In this document: in pieces, positions 1 to 6,556 of the stretch | How the letters are laid out: every line of letters starts with the position of its first letter | Position numbering within the stretch: position 1 is the stretch's first letter | Assembly (NCBI GenBank): GCA_002898575.1 | Contig: BEHT01000009.1 | Coordinates: 21,105 to 85,104, forward strand | DNA from: a bacterium HR17 | GTDB lineage: Bacteria > Armatimonadota > Fervidibacteria > Fervidibacterales > Fervidibacteraceae | Length of the DNA stretch: 64,000 nucleotides | Reading direction: 5' to 3' | The notes under the pieces: generated by a model | What the model was told of the DNA's origin: nothing | The model's database searches: none | Seen by the model: the letters and a program-made list of their open reading frames with translations, nothing else | Program-made: the position numbers and the translations under genes

Positions 1-396
1 CGGGGGGAGACGGGCAAGCAAGTCTCTCACTTCCACTTTCCACCAGAATGCTTGCTCAGCGGAGATAGCGGCGAGTTCCTCAAGAGGCATTGCTTCCACT
101 TCACCAGATTCTTCATCTTGCTGAGAAGATGGATAGCAGCAGCACCGTCCGGCGAACCGCCATTCCTCGCGGTAGCGCTGTAGCAGCGCAGCCCTCACGC
201 GCGTTTTTATAAACTGCTTTATTGGGATCCCACAGTGAGGGTCGTAGGAACACAGTGCTGCCCAACCAGCTAGCAAAGCAGTCCCTTTCATTTCCTCCCA
301 CCAATCAGCATCCGTCCAGTTGGGCGGTGTCCTCCAACGGCGCACTTCACGAAGGCACTCTTCTATCCATTCTTCCCACCCGACAGGGCAATTCAC
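1..396 (-). CDS. Sigma-70-family-like regulator, 5' part only (runs off window)
   Basis: An open frame of 132 codons starts at GTG 396 and continues beyond the left edge. The GTG overlaps the stop codon of the upstream DUF1573 gene (GTGA), so the two are probably translationally coupled. Residues 40-80 contain a hydrophobic Ala-rich helix, then SYDPHCGIP, an F..TRV basic helix and LLQRYREEW. This layout resembles region 2 of sigma-70/ECF factors (a helix, FDP.G.PF, then RV...L..YR). Region 4 (helix-turn-helix) would lie outside the window, so the family call rests on region 2 alone. If correct, it would direct RNA polymerase to dedicated promoters, plausibly those of the neighbouring cluster. 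A cysteine run, CCC, at residues 85-87 is unusual. Confidence 0.5.
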   Translation of the reverse strand, partial: MNCPVGWEEWIEECLREVRRWRTPPNWTDADWWEEMKGTALLAGWAALCSYDPHCGIPIKQFIKTRVRAALLQRYREEWRFAGRCCCYPSSQQDEESGEVEAMPLEELAAISAEQAFWWKVEVRDLLARLPP

Positions 397-1462
397 CGTC
401 GCTTCGCATAGGCTTCACTTCCCTTTGCTTCTCCCTGCCTGGTCGCTGAAAGTGCCTTTGACCCTTCCACCGCCGCAAAGAACGGCACTTCCAGCAACGG
501 TTGCAGGGGAAGGTTTGTCGTGAAAACAATTTTGCCACTCAACACTTGCGATAGGGAAGGGTTGGACGGAACTTTCAATCGTCCTTGCCATACAGTCACA
601 TTAGGGTTAATGGGGACGGTTTCCACGAAAGGGGGATGCGACGCCAAACGCAATTTGACGGGCTTACCTGACCGATTGACGACCCGAAAGGTCAAAACTT
701 TCACCTGCCCCGAAACCACCGAACCGAAATTGAGGAAATTAGGGTCGGTGTCCAAAACACCTTCCACCATCCCCTTAAAGGGCACAGTGACTTCCTTGCG
801 ACGAAGCCCTTTCAACCTCAGTTTGATTTTCCCCTCGCGCCAACCGGGACGCTCGCGTGGACGGAAAGAAATATGAAGTCGTATCGTTGAGCCTGAGGAA
901 GTAAGAGAAGACACATTAAGCTCAGGCGGTGCTTCTATTCCGTCAACTGTGAAAGTTCGCCCAGTCAAACTTTGTAACGAAAGAGTCCGAGTAGTTACCC
1001 CCCCAATATAACTGTGCCGAAGTCAAGAAAAGCAGGGTTGACAGCAATTTCGCGGAGCACTTTGCCCGTCAGTGCGACTGCTGGGGTGAATACCACTCCT
1101 AACGAATCGGTTAAGACAAGGGTCAAGCGCTCCTGGAAACGGTCGGGCAGCTTCTCCGCGTTCAAACCGAAGTTTAAGGGCACTTTTGATTTGGGCGGTA
1201 TCGTTTCAGGCAACTTGTGCCGCTCAAAGAAACAACCGCATATGGAAGCCTGAAAGCGGGTTAATTGTAAGGATCGGTCAGTGTTGTTGAGGATTTGGAC
1301 AGTGAATGGGACACTTTCGCCTTCAACCACTTCACCCAGCGAAACGGACGAAGGCTCCACTTTTACGGGCGCAATTTGCAAGACAAGATACCGCGCCACA
1401 TTCACGCTTCCCCATCCAACGATTAGCCCGAGCAAAGCAATTAAGCCGTAATGCCAACGCAT
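393..1462 (-). pseudogene. DUF1573-type membrane-anchored protein, frameshifted
   Basis: The start ATG 1462 follows AAGGTG at good spacing. Residues 1-30 form a signal anchor (RWHYGLIALLGLIVGWG), so the rest should lie outside the cytoplasm. The first half has the DUF1573 pattern: a beta-sandwich start (VSLGEVVEGESVPFTVQILNN) and the family's CGC motif (SICGCFF). The frame stops at 995, just after LDFGTVILGG. The second half, a further Ig-like/DUF1573-like repeat (FLNFGSVVSGQVKVLTFRVVN), continues in another frame to 393. The switch is at a run of seven C (998-1004, G on the coding strand); one more G would restore a single 356-residue protein. This could be a sequencing or assembly error, a phase-variable tract, or a real mutation. 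The gene lies 66 nt downstream of the HEAT protein and overlaps the sigma-like gene. Confidence 0.7.
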
Positions 1463-1527
1463 GTCTATTTCACCTTGTAGCCTAATTCTTGAAGCGCCCT
1501 GTCCACCATCTTCTACTGCCAATTACT

Positions 1528-2019
1528 TTACTTACTAACTTGGTAGCCCAACTTTTGGAAGGTTTTCTTAACCTCCTCGCGAACCTCTGGTTGCGGGTCA
1601 TTGAGCAAAGGGAGAATTTGAGGGACATATTCCTTTGCCCCTTGGGCTGCCAGAACCCGCAATGCATAGTTTCGCACAACCCATTCAGGGTCTTTCAACC
1701 GTTCCAAAGCAATTTGAATTGCTTCCTGCCTCTGTTGAGGATCACGGACATAACGAAGTGCTGAAAGGGCACGGCAACGGATGTATTTGTCTGGGTCACG
1801 GGAAAATTTCCTAAGCAGTTCCATTTCTTGTGGCGTAAAGAGACGACGCCCTCGCACCTTTTGCAAAGGTGCTACTAAATCACGCTTTGCTAAGTATACT
1901 GGGTCAAGGTGCACTCCGCTTTCGGGTTTACTCCTTCTTCCCAATCCAAACCACATCATCACCAGCACTGCTATAATACCCAAGAAAGAGACAACGACAA
2001 TTTTGCGAAATGGGAACAT
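1528..2019 (-). CDS. Membrane-anchored HEAT-repeat protein
   Basis: 163 residues. Start ATG 2019 is chosen because GAAGGGGG precedes it and it begins directly with a membrane anchor (FRKIVVVSFLGIIAVLVMMW). After a linker, residues 65-160 hold about three HEAT/PBS-lyase-type repeats (DPDKYIRCRALSALRY, DPEWVVRNYALRVLAA, DPQPEVREEVKKTFQKLG). Such repeats form a curved protein-binding scaffold with no catalytic residues. It starts 13 nt after the stop of the cysteine-rich peptide gene and is followed by the DUF1573 gene, so it probably belongs to one transcript with them. A decayed paralogue lies at 2315-2820. Exact partner unknown. Confidence 0.75.
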   Translation of the reverse strand: MFPFRKIVVVSFLGIIAVLVMMWFGLGRRSKPESGVHLDPVYLAKRDLVAPLQKVRGRRLFTPQEMELLRKFSRDPDKYIRCRALSALRYVRDPQQRQEAIQIALERLKDPEWVVRNYALRVLAAQGAKEYVPQILPLLNDPQPEVREEVKKTFQKLGYQVSK

Positions 2020-2032
2020 TGTCAAGCCCCCT

Positions 2033-2233
2033 TCAAGGGCAATTGTTGTAGCATTTGTCTTTTGCAATAGCGTTTGGGCATTTCTCATCGCAGCATTGTT
2101 GACACCTATCTGTGTCGTTTGGGTAGTTCCGTGGGCAAGTGTCCCAACAAGGCGCTGTGATTGTCCACGCCCCAGTAATGCCTAACAACATTGCCACAAT
2201 GAAAGTCAGCCATAACTTTCCCACTTTCTTCAT
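2033..2233 (-). CDS. Small secreted cysteine-rich peptide
   Basis: 66 residues. ATG 2233 is preceded by a near-perfect Shine-Dalgarno sequence (TAGGAGGTGC). Residues 1-25 are a signal peptide or anchor (KKVGKLWLTFIVAMLLGITGAW). The remaining 40 residues contain eight cysteines: C29 W D T C33, C44 QQ CC47-48, C48 DEK C52 and C61 YNN C65. Repeated CX3C spacing is what disulfide-stapled helical hairpins use, and no metal-ligand histidines are present. I do not recognise a family. It is the first gene of the HEAT/DUF1573/sigma cluster and has a conserved motif upstream (2287-2320). It could be an envelope structural peptide, a secreted toxin or signal, or a disulfide-linked partner of the HEAT protein; the sequence does not decide. 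Confidence 0.65.
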   Translation of the reverse strand: MKKVGKLWLTFIVAMLLGITGAWTITAPCWDTCPRNYPNDTDRCQQCCDEKCPNAIAKDKCYNNCP

Positions 2234-2286
2234 CTCAATGCACCTCCTAAGTTGTGAAGTGTTCGGCAGCCTTTCCCCCGCTGCCA

Positions 2287-2320
2287 CTATATAAATTGCA
2301 CTGAGGGACAAATTTTATTC
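2287..2320 (-). promoter_or_regulatory. Shared upstream motif, copy 1 (before Cys-rich peptide)
   Basis: On the minus strand the stretch reads GAATAAAAT (2320-2312), then CTCAGTGCAAT and TTATATAGT. The same AATAAAAT core plus TTCAGTGCAAT occurs before the prepilin-like gene (3665-3706), and AATAAAAT plus CCCCTCA occurs before the HEAT pseudogene (2833-2870). It overlaps the pseudogene's TAA stop. Likely a promoter or operator for the accessory cluster; no good sigma-70 -35/-10 pair fits it. Confidence 0.4.
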
Positions 2321-2820
2321 ACGGGCTTGATAGCCCAACTTTTGGAGCGTTTTCTTGACTTCTTCGCGAACCTTCAGTTGAGGATCATTGAGCAGGGGGG
2401 AGGATTTGAGGGATGTATTCTTTTGCCCCTTGGATTGTCAGAACCCGCAATGCATAAACTCGCACGACCCATTCAGGGTCTTTTAACTTCTCTAGATAGA
2501 GCAATTTGAATCGCCTCTTGCCTCTGCTGTTGACTGCGGATCGGAAACATGGCGGTCAAAGCCCTGACCCTCACTGCCCAATTTGGGTCGTTTGCCAGTT
2601 TCTTGACGATCTCCATTTCGGACGGGTTGAGGTAACCTTTTCAGCGGGCTTTGTGGTATAGCGACTTCAGGTTTTCTTTCTTTACTTGGTAGTCAGGTGT
2701 CATCCATTCCGAAGGCGAAACATTACCCCTTCGCAAACCAAATCCACGCCAAACTGAAATAGCAACCAAAACCAATCCAGCAAGTGTCAAAGCCATCGAT
2801 CCCAATGTTCGTAATGACAT
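2315..2820 (-). pseudogene. Decayed paralogue of the HEAT-repeat membrane protein
   Basis: The minus strand from ATG 2820 encodes an N-terminal membrane anchor (SMALTLAGLVLVAISVW) and HEAT repeats that match the intact gene at 1528-2019 almost word for word (QQQRQEAIQIAL, then DPEWVV, ending EEVKKTLQKLGYQ). It has an in-frame TGA near 2641, a 4-nt insertion near 2500 that breaks the frame after EAIQIAL, and an extra C near 2396. At least three lesions rule out a single sequencing error. It has its own GGGGGTGA ribosome-binding site and its own copy of the upstream motif, so it once was an independent unit. It probably arose by local duplication. Confidence 0.8.
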
Positions 2821-2832
2821 CTGCTCTCACCC

Positions 2833-2870
2833 CCTTGACATTACATCATGAGGGGCGAATTTTATTTGCC
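2833..2870 (-). promoter_or_regulatory. Shared upstream motif, copy 2 (before HEAT pseudogene)
   Basis: Minus strand reads AAATAAAATTCGCCCCTCA (2867-2849) followed by a diverged tail. Eight bases (AATAAAAT) and the CCCTCA block align with copy 1. The AATAAAAT overlaps the loop side of the prepilin terminator hairpin. Confidence 0.35.
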
Positions 2871-2881
2871 CATCGGGCAAA
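2865..2881 (-). terminator. Hairpin after the prepilin-like gene
   Basis: TTTGCCC (2865-2871) and GGGCAAA (2875-2881) form a 7-bp stem with a 3-nt loop, 3 nt after the stop codon of the prepilin-like gene. It is followed by TAAAATT rather than a clean U-tract, so intrinsic termination would be weak. Confidence 0.4.
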
Positions 2882-2884
2882 GCG

Positions 2885-3634
2885 CTACAAATCAGGTTTG
2901 CCGACGATGGGTTCTATCTCCCATCCGTTTCGTGGCCAGTGGTAATCCCAACCTTGTCCTGTCCACCATGCGGCGCGTTGCAAAATTTGTCCGACGCTGA
3001 CCATCTTGACATGACCGTCAAGGAAAGCGAACTGCATCCCTGCTGACGGGCTCCATTCAGGCTGTCCCGTTGATTGGTTTTGCGTTAACTCTTGCCGATG
3101 GTAAACTCCCAACTCGTGAAAGGCGAAGATGCCTGCGGGCTGCTGAAACATCGCCAATCGCGGGACATGACCCCGAACCCATTGAACCAAAGGCTCAAAA
3201 GGGCAAAGCCAGTGGAAGCCGACGACGAAATAGTGGCGGTAATGATACGAAGTCCACCTTTTGCCCAACTCGTAACTTGGAAGAACTTTCACATCGTTGG
3301 GATCGCTGGGGCATCGCCAAATTTGCCCGTTCTTGCTGTAAGTCAAAAGTTGGTTACCGTAAGTGAGAACACCGTTGAATGGTTCGTGCCCTTCGTAAAC
3401 TTCGGCGCATTCATCTATAGACAAAAGGTTCGCATCAGGTATAGGGAAAGACTCGTCCCAATCGTTGACATATTGCCCAAACGCCATTCCAATTTGTCGC
3501 AAGTATGTCAAGCAACTTGATTGCCTCGCGCTCTCGCGCACCCTCATGAACACGGGAAGCAGAAGCGCCGCCAGCACCGCGATAACCGCGATGACGGTCA
3601 AAAGTTCAATCAGAGTGAAACCCCGCTTTTTCAC
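2885..3634 (-). CDS. Prepilin-type N-terminal cleavage/methylation protein (DUF1559-like pseudopilin)
   Basis: 249 residues from ATG 3634. The N-terminus KKRGFTLIELLTVIAVIAVLAALLLPVF is a classic type IV prepilin/pseudopilin signal: cleavage after G, F at +1, E at +5, then a hydrophobic helix. It then has RESARQSSCLTYLRQIGMAFGQYVNDWDE and ends with the H-x9-DG-type signature FAFLDGHVKMVS that marks the large DUF1559-like family of Planctomycetes and Armatimonadota. It should be processed by a prepilin peptidase and placed in the cell envelope. No pilus assembly genes are nearby; such proteins often occur singly in many copies per genome. It has its own copy of the shared upstream motif. Confidence 0.85.
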   Translation of the reverse strand: MKKRGFTLIELLTVIAVIAVLAALLLPVFMRVRESARQSSCLTYLRQIGMAFGQYVNDWDESFPIPDANLLSIDECAEVYEGHEPFNGVLTYGNQLLTYSKNGQIWRCPSDPNDVKVLPSYELGKRWTSYHYRHYFVVGFHWLCPFEPLVQWVRGHVPRLAMFQQPAGIFAFHELGVYHRQELTQNQSTGQPEWSPSAGMQFAFLDGHVKMVSVGQILQRAAWWTGQGWDYHWPRNGWEIEPIVGKPDL

Positions 3635-3664
3635 ATTTCAACGCCTCCCGCTTTTTAGGTTTTA

Positions 3665-3706
3665 CCCCTGTATCTAATATTGCACTGAAGCGGAGATTTT
3701 ATTCAA
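3665..3706 (-). promoter_or_regulatory. Shared upstream motif, copy 3 (before prepilin-like gene)
   Basis: Minus strand: TTGAATAAAATCTCCGCTTC, then AGTGCAATATTAGATAC. It matches copy 1 over AATAAAAT and over TTCAGTGCAAT at the same internal spacing, which is unlikely by chance for two non-homologous genes. It begins about 70 nt upstream of the start codon. Confidence 0.4.
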
Positions 3707-3905
3707 GCCATGCGTAATGGAGACGGTAATTTTTTGTGCCAAAGAACCACGGCGCTGCAGGGACAGCGTCCTCTGAACTGGATCGTGCCGAGGCGTGTGA
3801 CCTCGGAATCGGGAGGTAGTCTTTTGCCCGGCTGCAATTGAATCAGCGTGTCGGAAAAAACGCATCCTCCAAGACGACGATGCAGCACGAACGATTTTGC
3901 TTTCC
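3707..3905. other. Unassigned intergenic stretch
   Basis: No recognisable gene. On the minus strand a 61-codon frame (3703-3888) reads through PDSEVTRLGTIQFRGRCPCS and could be the tail of a lost gene, but it has no ribosome-binding site and no family I recognise. Confidence 0.3.
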
Positions 3906-3907
3906 GA

Positions 3908-4705
3908 TTACTTATTCTTCAGAAACACAAGGATAGGACCGAAAGGCTCATCTTGCCGGGCGCCCGCGATGCCGCGGCGCACTAATTCCAACACGGCGAG
4001 GAAAGTCACGATCACCTCCAGTAGGCTCGTGCAATCGGCGCACAAGGCGTCGAAAGTCGTCGTGCTATCGGGTAAAGACCGCAACTGTTGCAGTAACATT
4101 TTAAGTCGTTGCGGGACAGTTAAACGCCGGCGGGGCATACGCCCTTGCGCGCCTGATAAGCGCGCCACGACTCGGCGCAACGCTTCGGTCAACAACGCTA
4201 AAGGTTCATCGCCTACCGTCAACTCTTTCAGGGGCGTTAAGGTCGTTTCTTCCGGCGAACGGGGGTACATTTGCGACCACACTTTGTGGCGTTCTGCCAG
4301 GAACCGCGCCGCCAAACCGTAAGCGGCATGTCGTAGCAACCGTCGGCGCAGCGGTTCTCCGTCTGTCGGTTCGTCGTCGGAGACCTGTAACGCTTCCGCT
4401 TCGGGCTGGGGTAACAGGAGCGCAGACTTCATCCAAGCCAACTCGGCAGCGACGGCGACTTCATCTGCGACTTGCAGAGGGTCATCGCACTGCCAGCCTA
4501 TCTGATGTGCGATCGTGTCAACAGGCACCTCATCAACGGTAACTAATTGGCGCCGTAACAACCACATTAGCAGTTCAGCGGGACCTTCGTAGTCAGAAAG
4601 GTGGACCGGTAGTCGCCGAAAAGCGAACGGGGCTGGTAACGCCACAGTTTTTTCCGTCGGCGTCTGATGGCTAAGGGTGATACGGACGGTTGTCAACGCT
4701 GCCAC
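3908..4705 (-). CDS. scpA: Segregation and condensation protein A (kleisin)
   Basis: 265 residues; GTG start at 4705 preceded by GGAAGGTGAC. ScpA is the kleisin subunit that bridges the Smc dimer in the Smc-ScpA-ScpB condensin. Seen: the N-terminal VHLSDYEGPAELLMWLLRRQ signature (family FEGPLDLLL.LI) near residues 35-55, an acidic middle, and a C-terminal winged-helix end with FLAVLELVRRG and the closing F.PILVFL. No scpB follows in this window. The gene lies 20 nt after the PP2C gene on the same strand, so it may be the last gene of an FHA-PP2C-scpA transcript. Confidence 0.85.
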   Translation of the reverse strand: MAALTTVRITLSHQTPTEKTVALPAPFAFRRLPVHLSDYEGPAELLMWLLRRQLVTVDEVPVDTIAHQIGWQCDDPLQVADEVAVAAELAWMKSALLLPQPEAEALQVSDDEPTDGEPLRRRLLRHAAYGLAARFLAERHKVWSQMYPRSPEETTLTPLKELTVGDEPLALLTEALRRVVARLSGAQGRMPRRRLTVPQRLKMLLQQLRSLPDSTTTFDALCADCTSLLEVIVTFLAVLELVRRGIAGARQDEPFGPILVFLKNK

Positions 4706-4725
4706 TTTAGGTCACCTTCCTGCCC

Positions 4726-6408
4726 TTACACGGCGTCGGCGCGGGCTATCACAACGGTGATGTTATCGTCGCCGCCGGCGGCGTTTGCCAGTTGCACCAA
4801 CCGCGCGGCAGCGAGTTCCAAGTCGGGCTCGCTGAGCAGCACGCGTTCAATGTCTGCGTCGTCCACCATATCCACCAACCCATCGGAGCACAACAGAATG
4901 ATGTCGCCCTTTTGCAGGGCGATTTCAAAAATGTCCACTTCCACGGCAGGGTCAATACCGATGGCGCGGGTGATGATGTTGCCTTGCGGGTGGTGACGGG
5001 CTTGTTCAGGGGTGAGCATCCCTAAATCTACCAATTGCTGGACATAAGAGTGGTCTTTCGTCACTTGCTTTAAGGACCCGTCTCGCACGATATAACCGCG
5101 ACTGTCTCCTACATTGGCGAACAGGGCACGGCTGTGGCAGACGACCGCTGCGACCAGCGTTGTCCCCATGTTGTTCCGCATCGTTTGCGCCTCCGCAAAC
5201 ACCTGCCGGTTGGCTTCCATCGCGGCTTGGCGCAACGCTTCCGCCCAATCGGGGTCGTTGAAATTGACCCATTGTTTGACGGCGTTGAGTAAACTGTCCG
5301 CGAAGACTTGCAGGCAAAGCCGTGATGCCACTTCGCCGGCTGCGTGTCCACCCATACCGTCGGCGACCGCTAAAAGCGCCAGCGTCTCCGTGCGGTCTAG
5401 ATGACACCGTTCCACTTGCAGCACCCAATAACTGTCCTCGTTGTGTTCCCGCCGGCGCCCCACATCGGTCGCGCTGGCAACCGTTAAGCGCAAAGTTGGA
5501 GGGGCATGCAGTTCCGTCAACAAATGGGCTATCGTTTCAGCGATTTGCTGCCAGTCGTTGGCAGACGCCAACAAATTCTCCACGCGTTGCGCCAAAGGTG
5601 CAGCGCCCACACCCATTAACCAGCGACGCACAGCGTCCTGAAACGCTTCCCGAACAGGTGCCCAGTCGCCGGGCTCTGGGCGGAGAGCGTCGCTTACAAG
5701 GAACGGCGTTCCGTCATCGGTAAAAATGACCGCTTCCGTCAAAGGGCGCGAAAGGCTTACGCCTTTTGCGTTCAGGAGAGCGAACACCTCAGCGATATCG
5801 CGCGCCCATGCCAGCGCCGTGTCGGCGTCATCGGCTTCCACTTGTGCCAGCGGTGTCCCGTCAATTGCGGGGAAAACGGCGTAATGGCGTTCATCGTAAG
5901 GCGTTGCGGTGAACAAAGCCAACGGTGCTGCTATACGGGGGTGATGCAACTCTTTGTCAAAGAGCGCTCGTTCCGCCTGCAGCGCTGTCGGCGTCGCCGC
6001 TTCCCGCAAACGCACAAAGAAGGGGACAGCCTCGGCGGCACTTAACTCACCCCCGCACTGCTCACAAAAGTTGCTGTCAGAAGGGTTCATGGTGTGGCAG
6101 ACAGGGCAGCGTTTACGGGGGGTCGTTTCAACGGCGTGATATTCATTGACCCCGTCGCGCGCGCCGAGAAAAGCCAGAATTTCGTAGCGCCGTTCGTTCA
6201 AAAGTGTTCCTTCAGGCAACGGTGGCGGGGGTTCAGGTGGTGTTACTGGTTCCACCGCCCCCCCGTCGGTTAGCGTTTCCGCGTTTGGCGCTATTCCTGC
6301 CCCATCGGTGGCGGTTGCATTTAAGCCTGTCCCACACCGCGCGCAAAAGCGCGCCTCTAAGCGGTTCTCTGCCCCACACTGTGGGCACAGTGTTTGCCCT
6401 GACGCCAT
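4726..6408 (-). CDS. Zinc-ribbon / pseudokinase / PP2C-type protein phosphatase
   Basis: About 560 residues. ATG 6408 gives better spacing to GGAGGC than the adjacent in-frame GTG 6411. Order: a zinc ribbon at residues 7-26 (CPQCG...FCARCG); a kinase-like region (about 75-270) with a second zinc ribbon (CPVCH...FCEQCG) inserted and no visible VAIK, HRD or DFG motifs, so probably a pseudokinase; then a complete PP2C domain from about 310 to the end (DVGRRREHNEDSYW, VADGMGGHAAGE, GTTLVAAVV, NVGDSRGYI, LCSDGLVDMV, DDNITVVIARAD). The metal-binding aspartates are all present, so dephosphorylation of Ser/Thr-phosphoproteins is expected. It neighbours an FHA protein, the natural reader of phosphothreonine. 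Confidence 0.85.
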   Translation of the reverse strand: MASGQTLCPQCGAENRLEARFCARCGTGLNATATDGAGIAPNAETLTDGGAVEPVTPPEPPPPLPEGTLLNERRYEILAFLGARDGVNEYHAVETTPRKRCPVCHTMNPSDSNFCEQCGGELSAAEAVPFFVRLREAATPTALQAERALFDKELHHPRIAAPLALFTATPYDERHYAVFPAIDGTPLAQVEADDADTALAWARDIAEVFALLNAKGVSLSRPLTEAVIFTDDGTPFLVSDALRPEPGDWAPVREAFQDAVRRWLMGVGAAPLAQRVENLLASANDWQQIAETIAHLLTELHAPPTLRLTVASATDVGRRREHNEDSYWVLQVERCHLDRTETLALLAVADGMGGHAAGEVASRLCLQVFADSLLNAVKQWVNFNDPDWAEALRQAAMEANRQVFAEAQTMRNNMGTTLVAAVVCHSRALFANVGDSRGYIVRDGSLKQVTKDHSYVQQLVDLGMLTPEQARHHPQGNIITRAIGIDPAVEVDIFEIALQKGDIILLCSDGLVDMVDDADIERVLLSEPDLELAAARLVQLANAAGGDDNITVVIARADAV

Positions 6409-6556
6409 CACGATCGCCTCCAGCCATCAATTGTCCCAGCAAATGATGATGTCGCACCTCCCAGAACACATGTTTTTCAATTGGCTCGGCAAGCGCCGGC
6501 GCCCCTTAATGGGGCTGTAAACGACGACGGCGTTACTTTCCCAAATGTGCCCTTGA

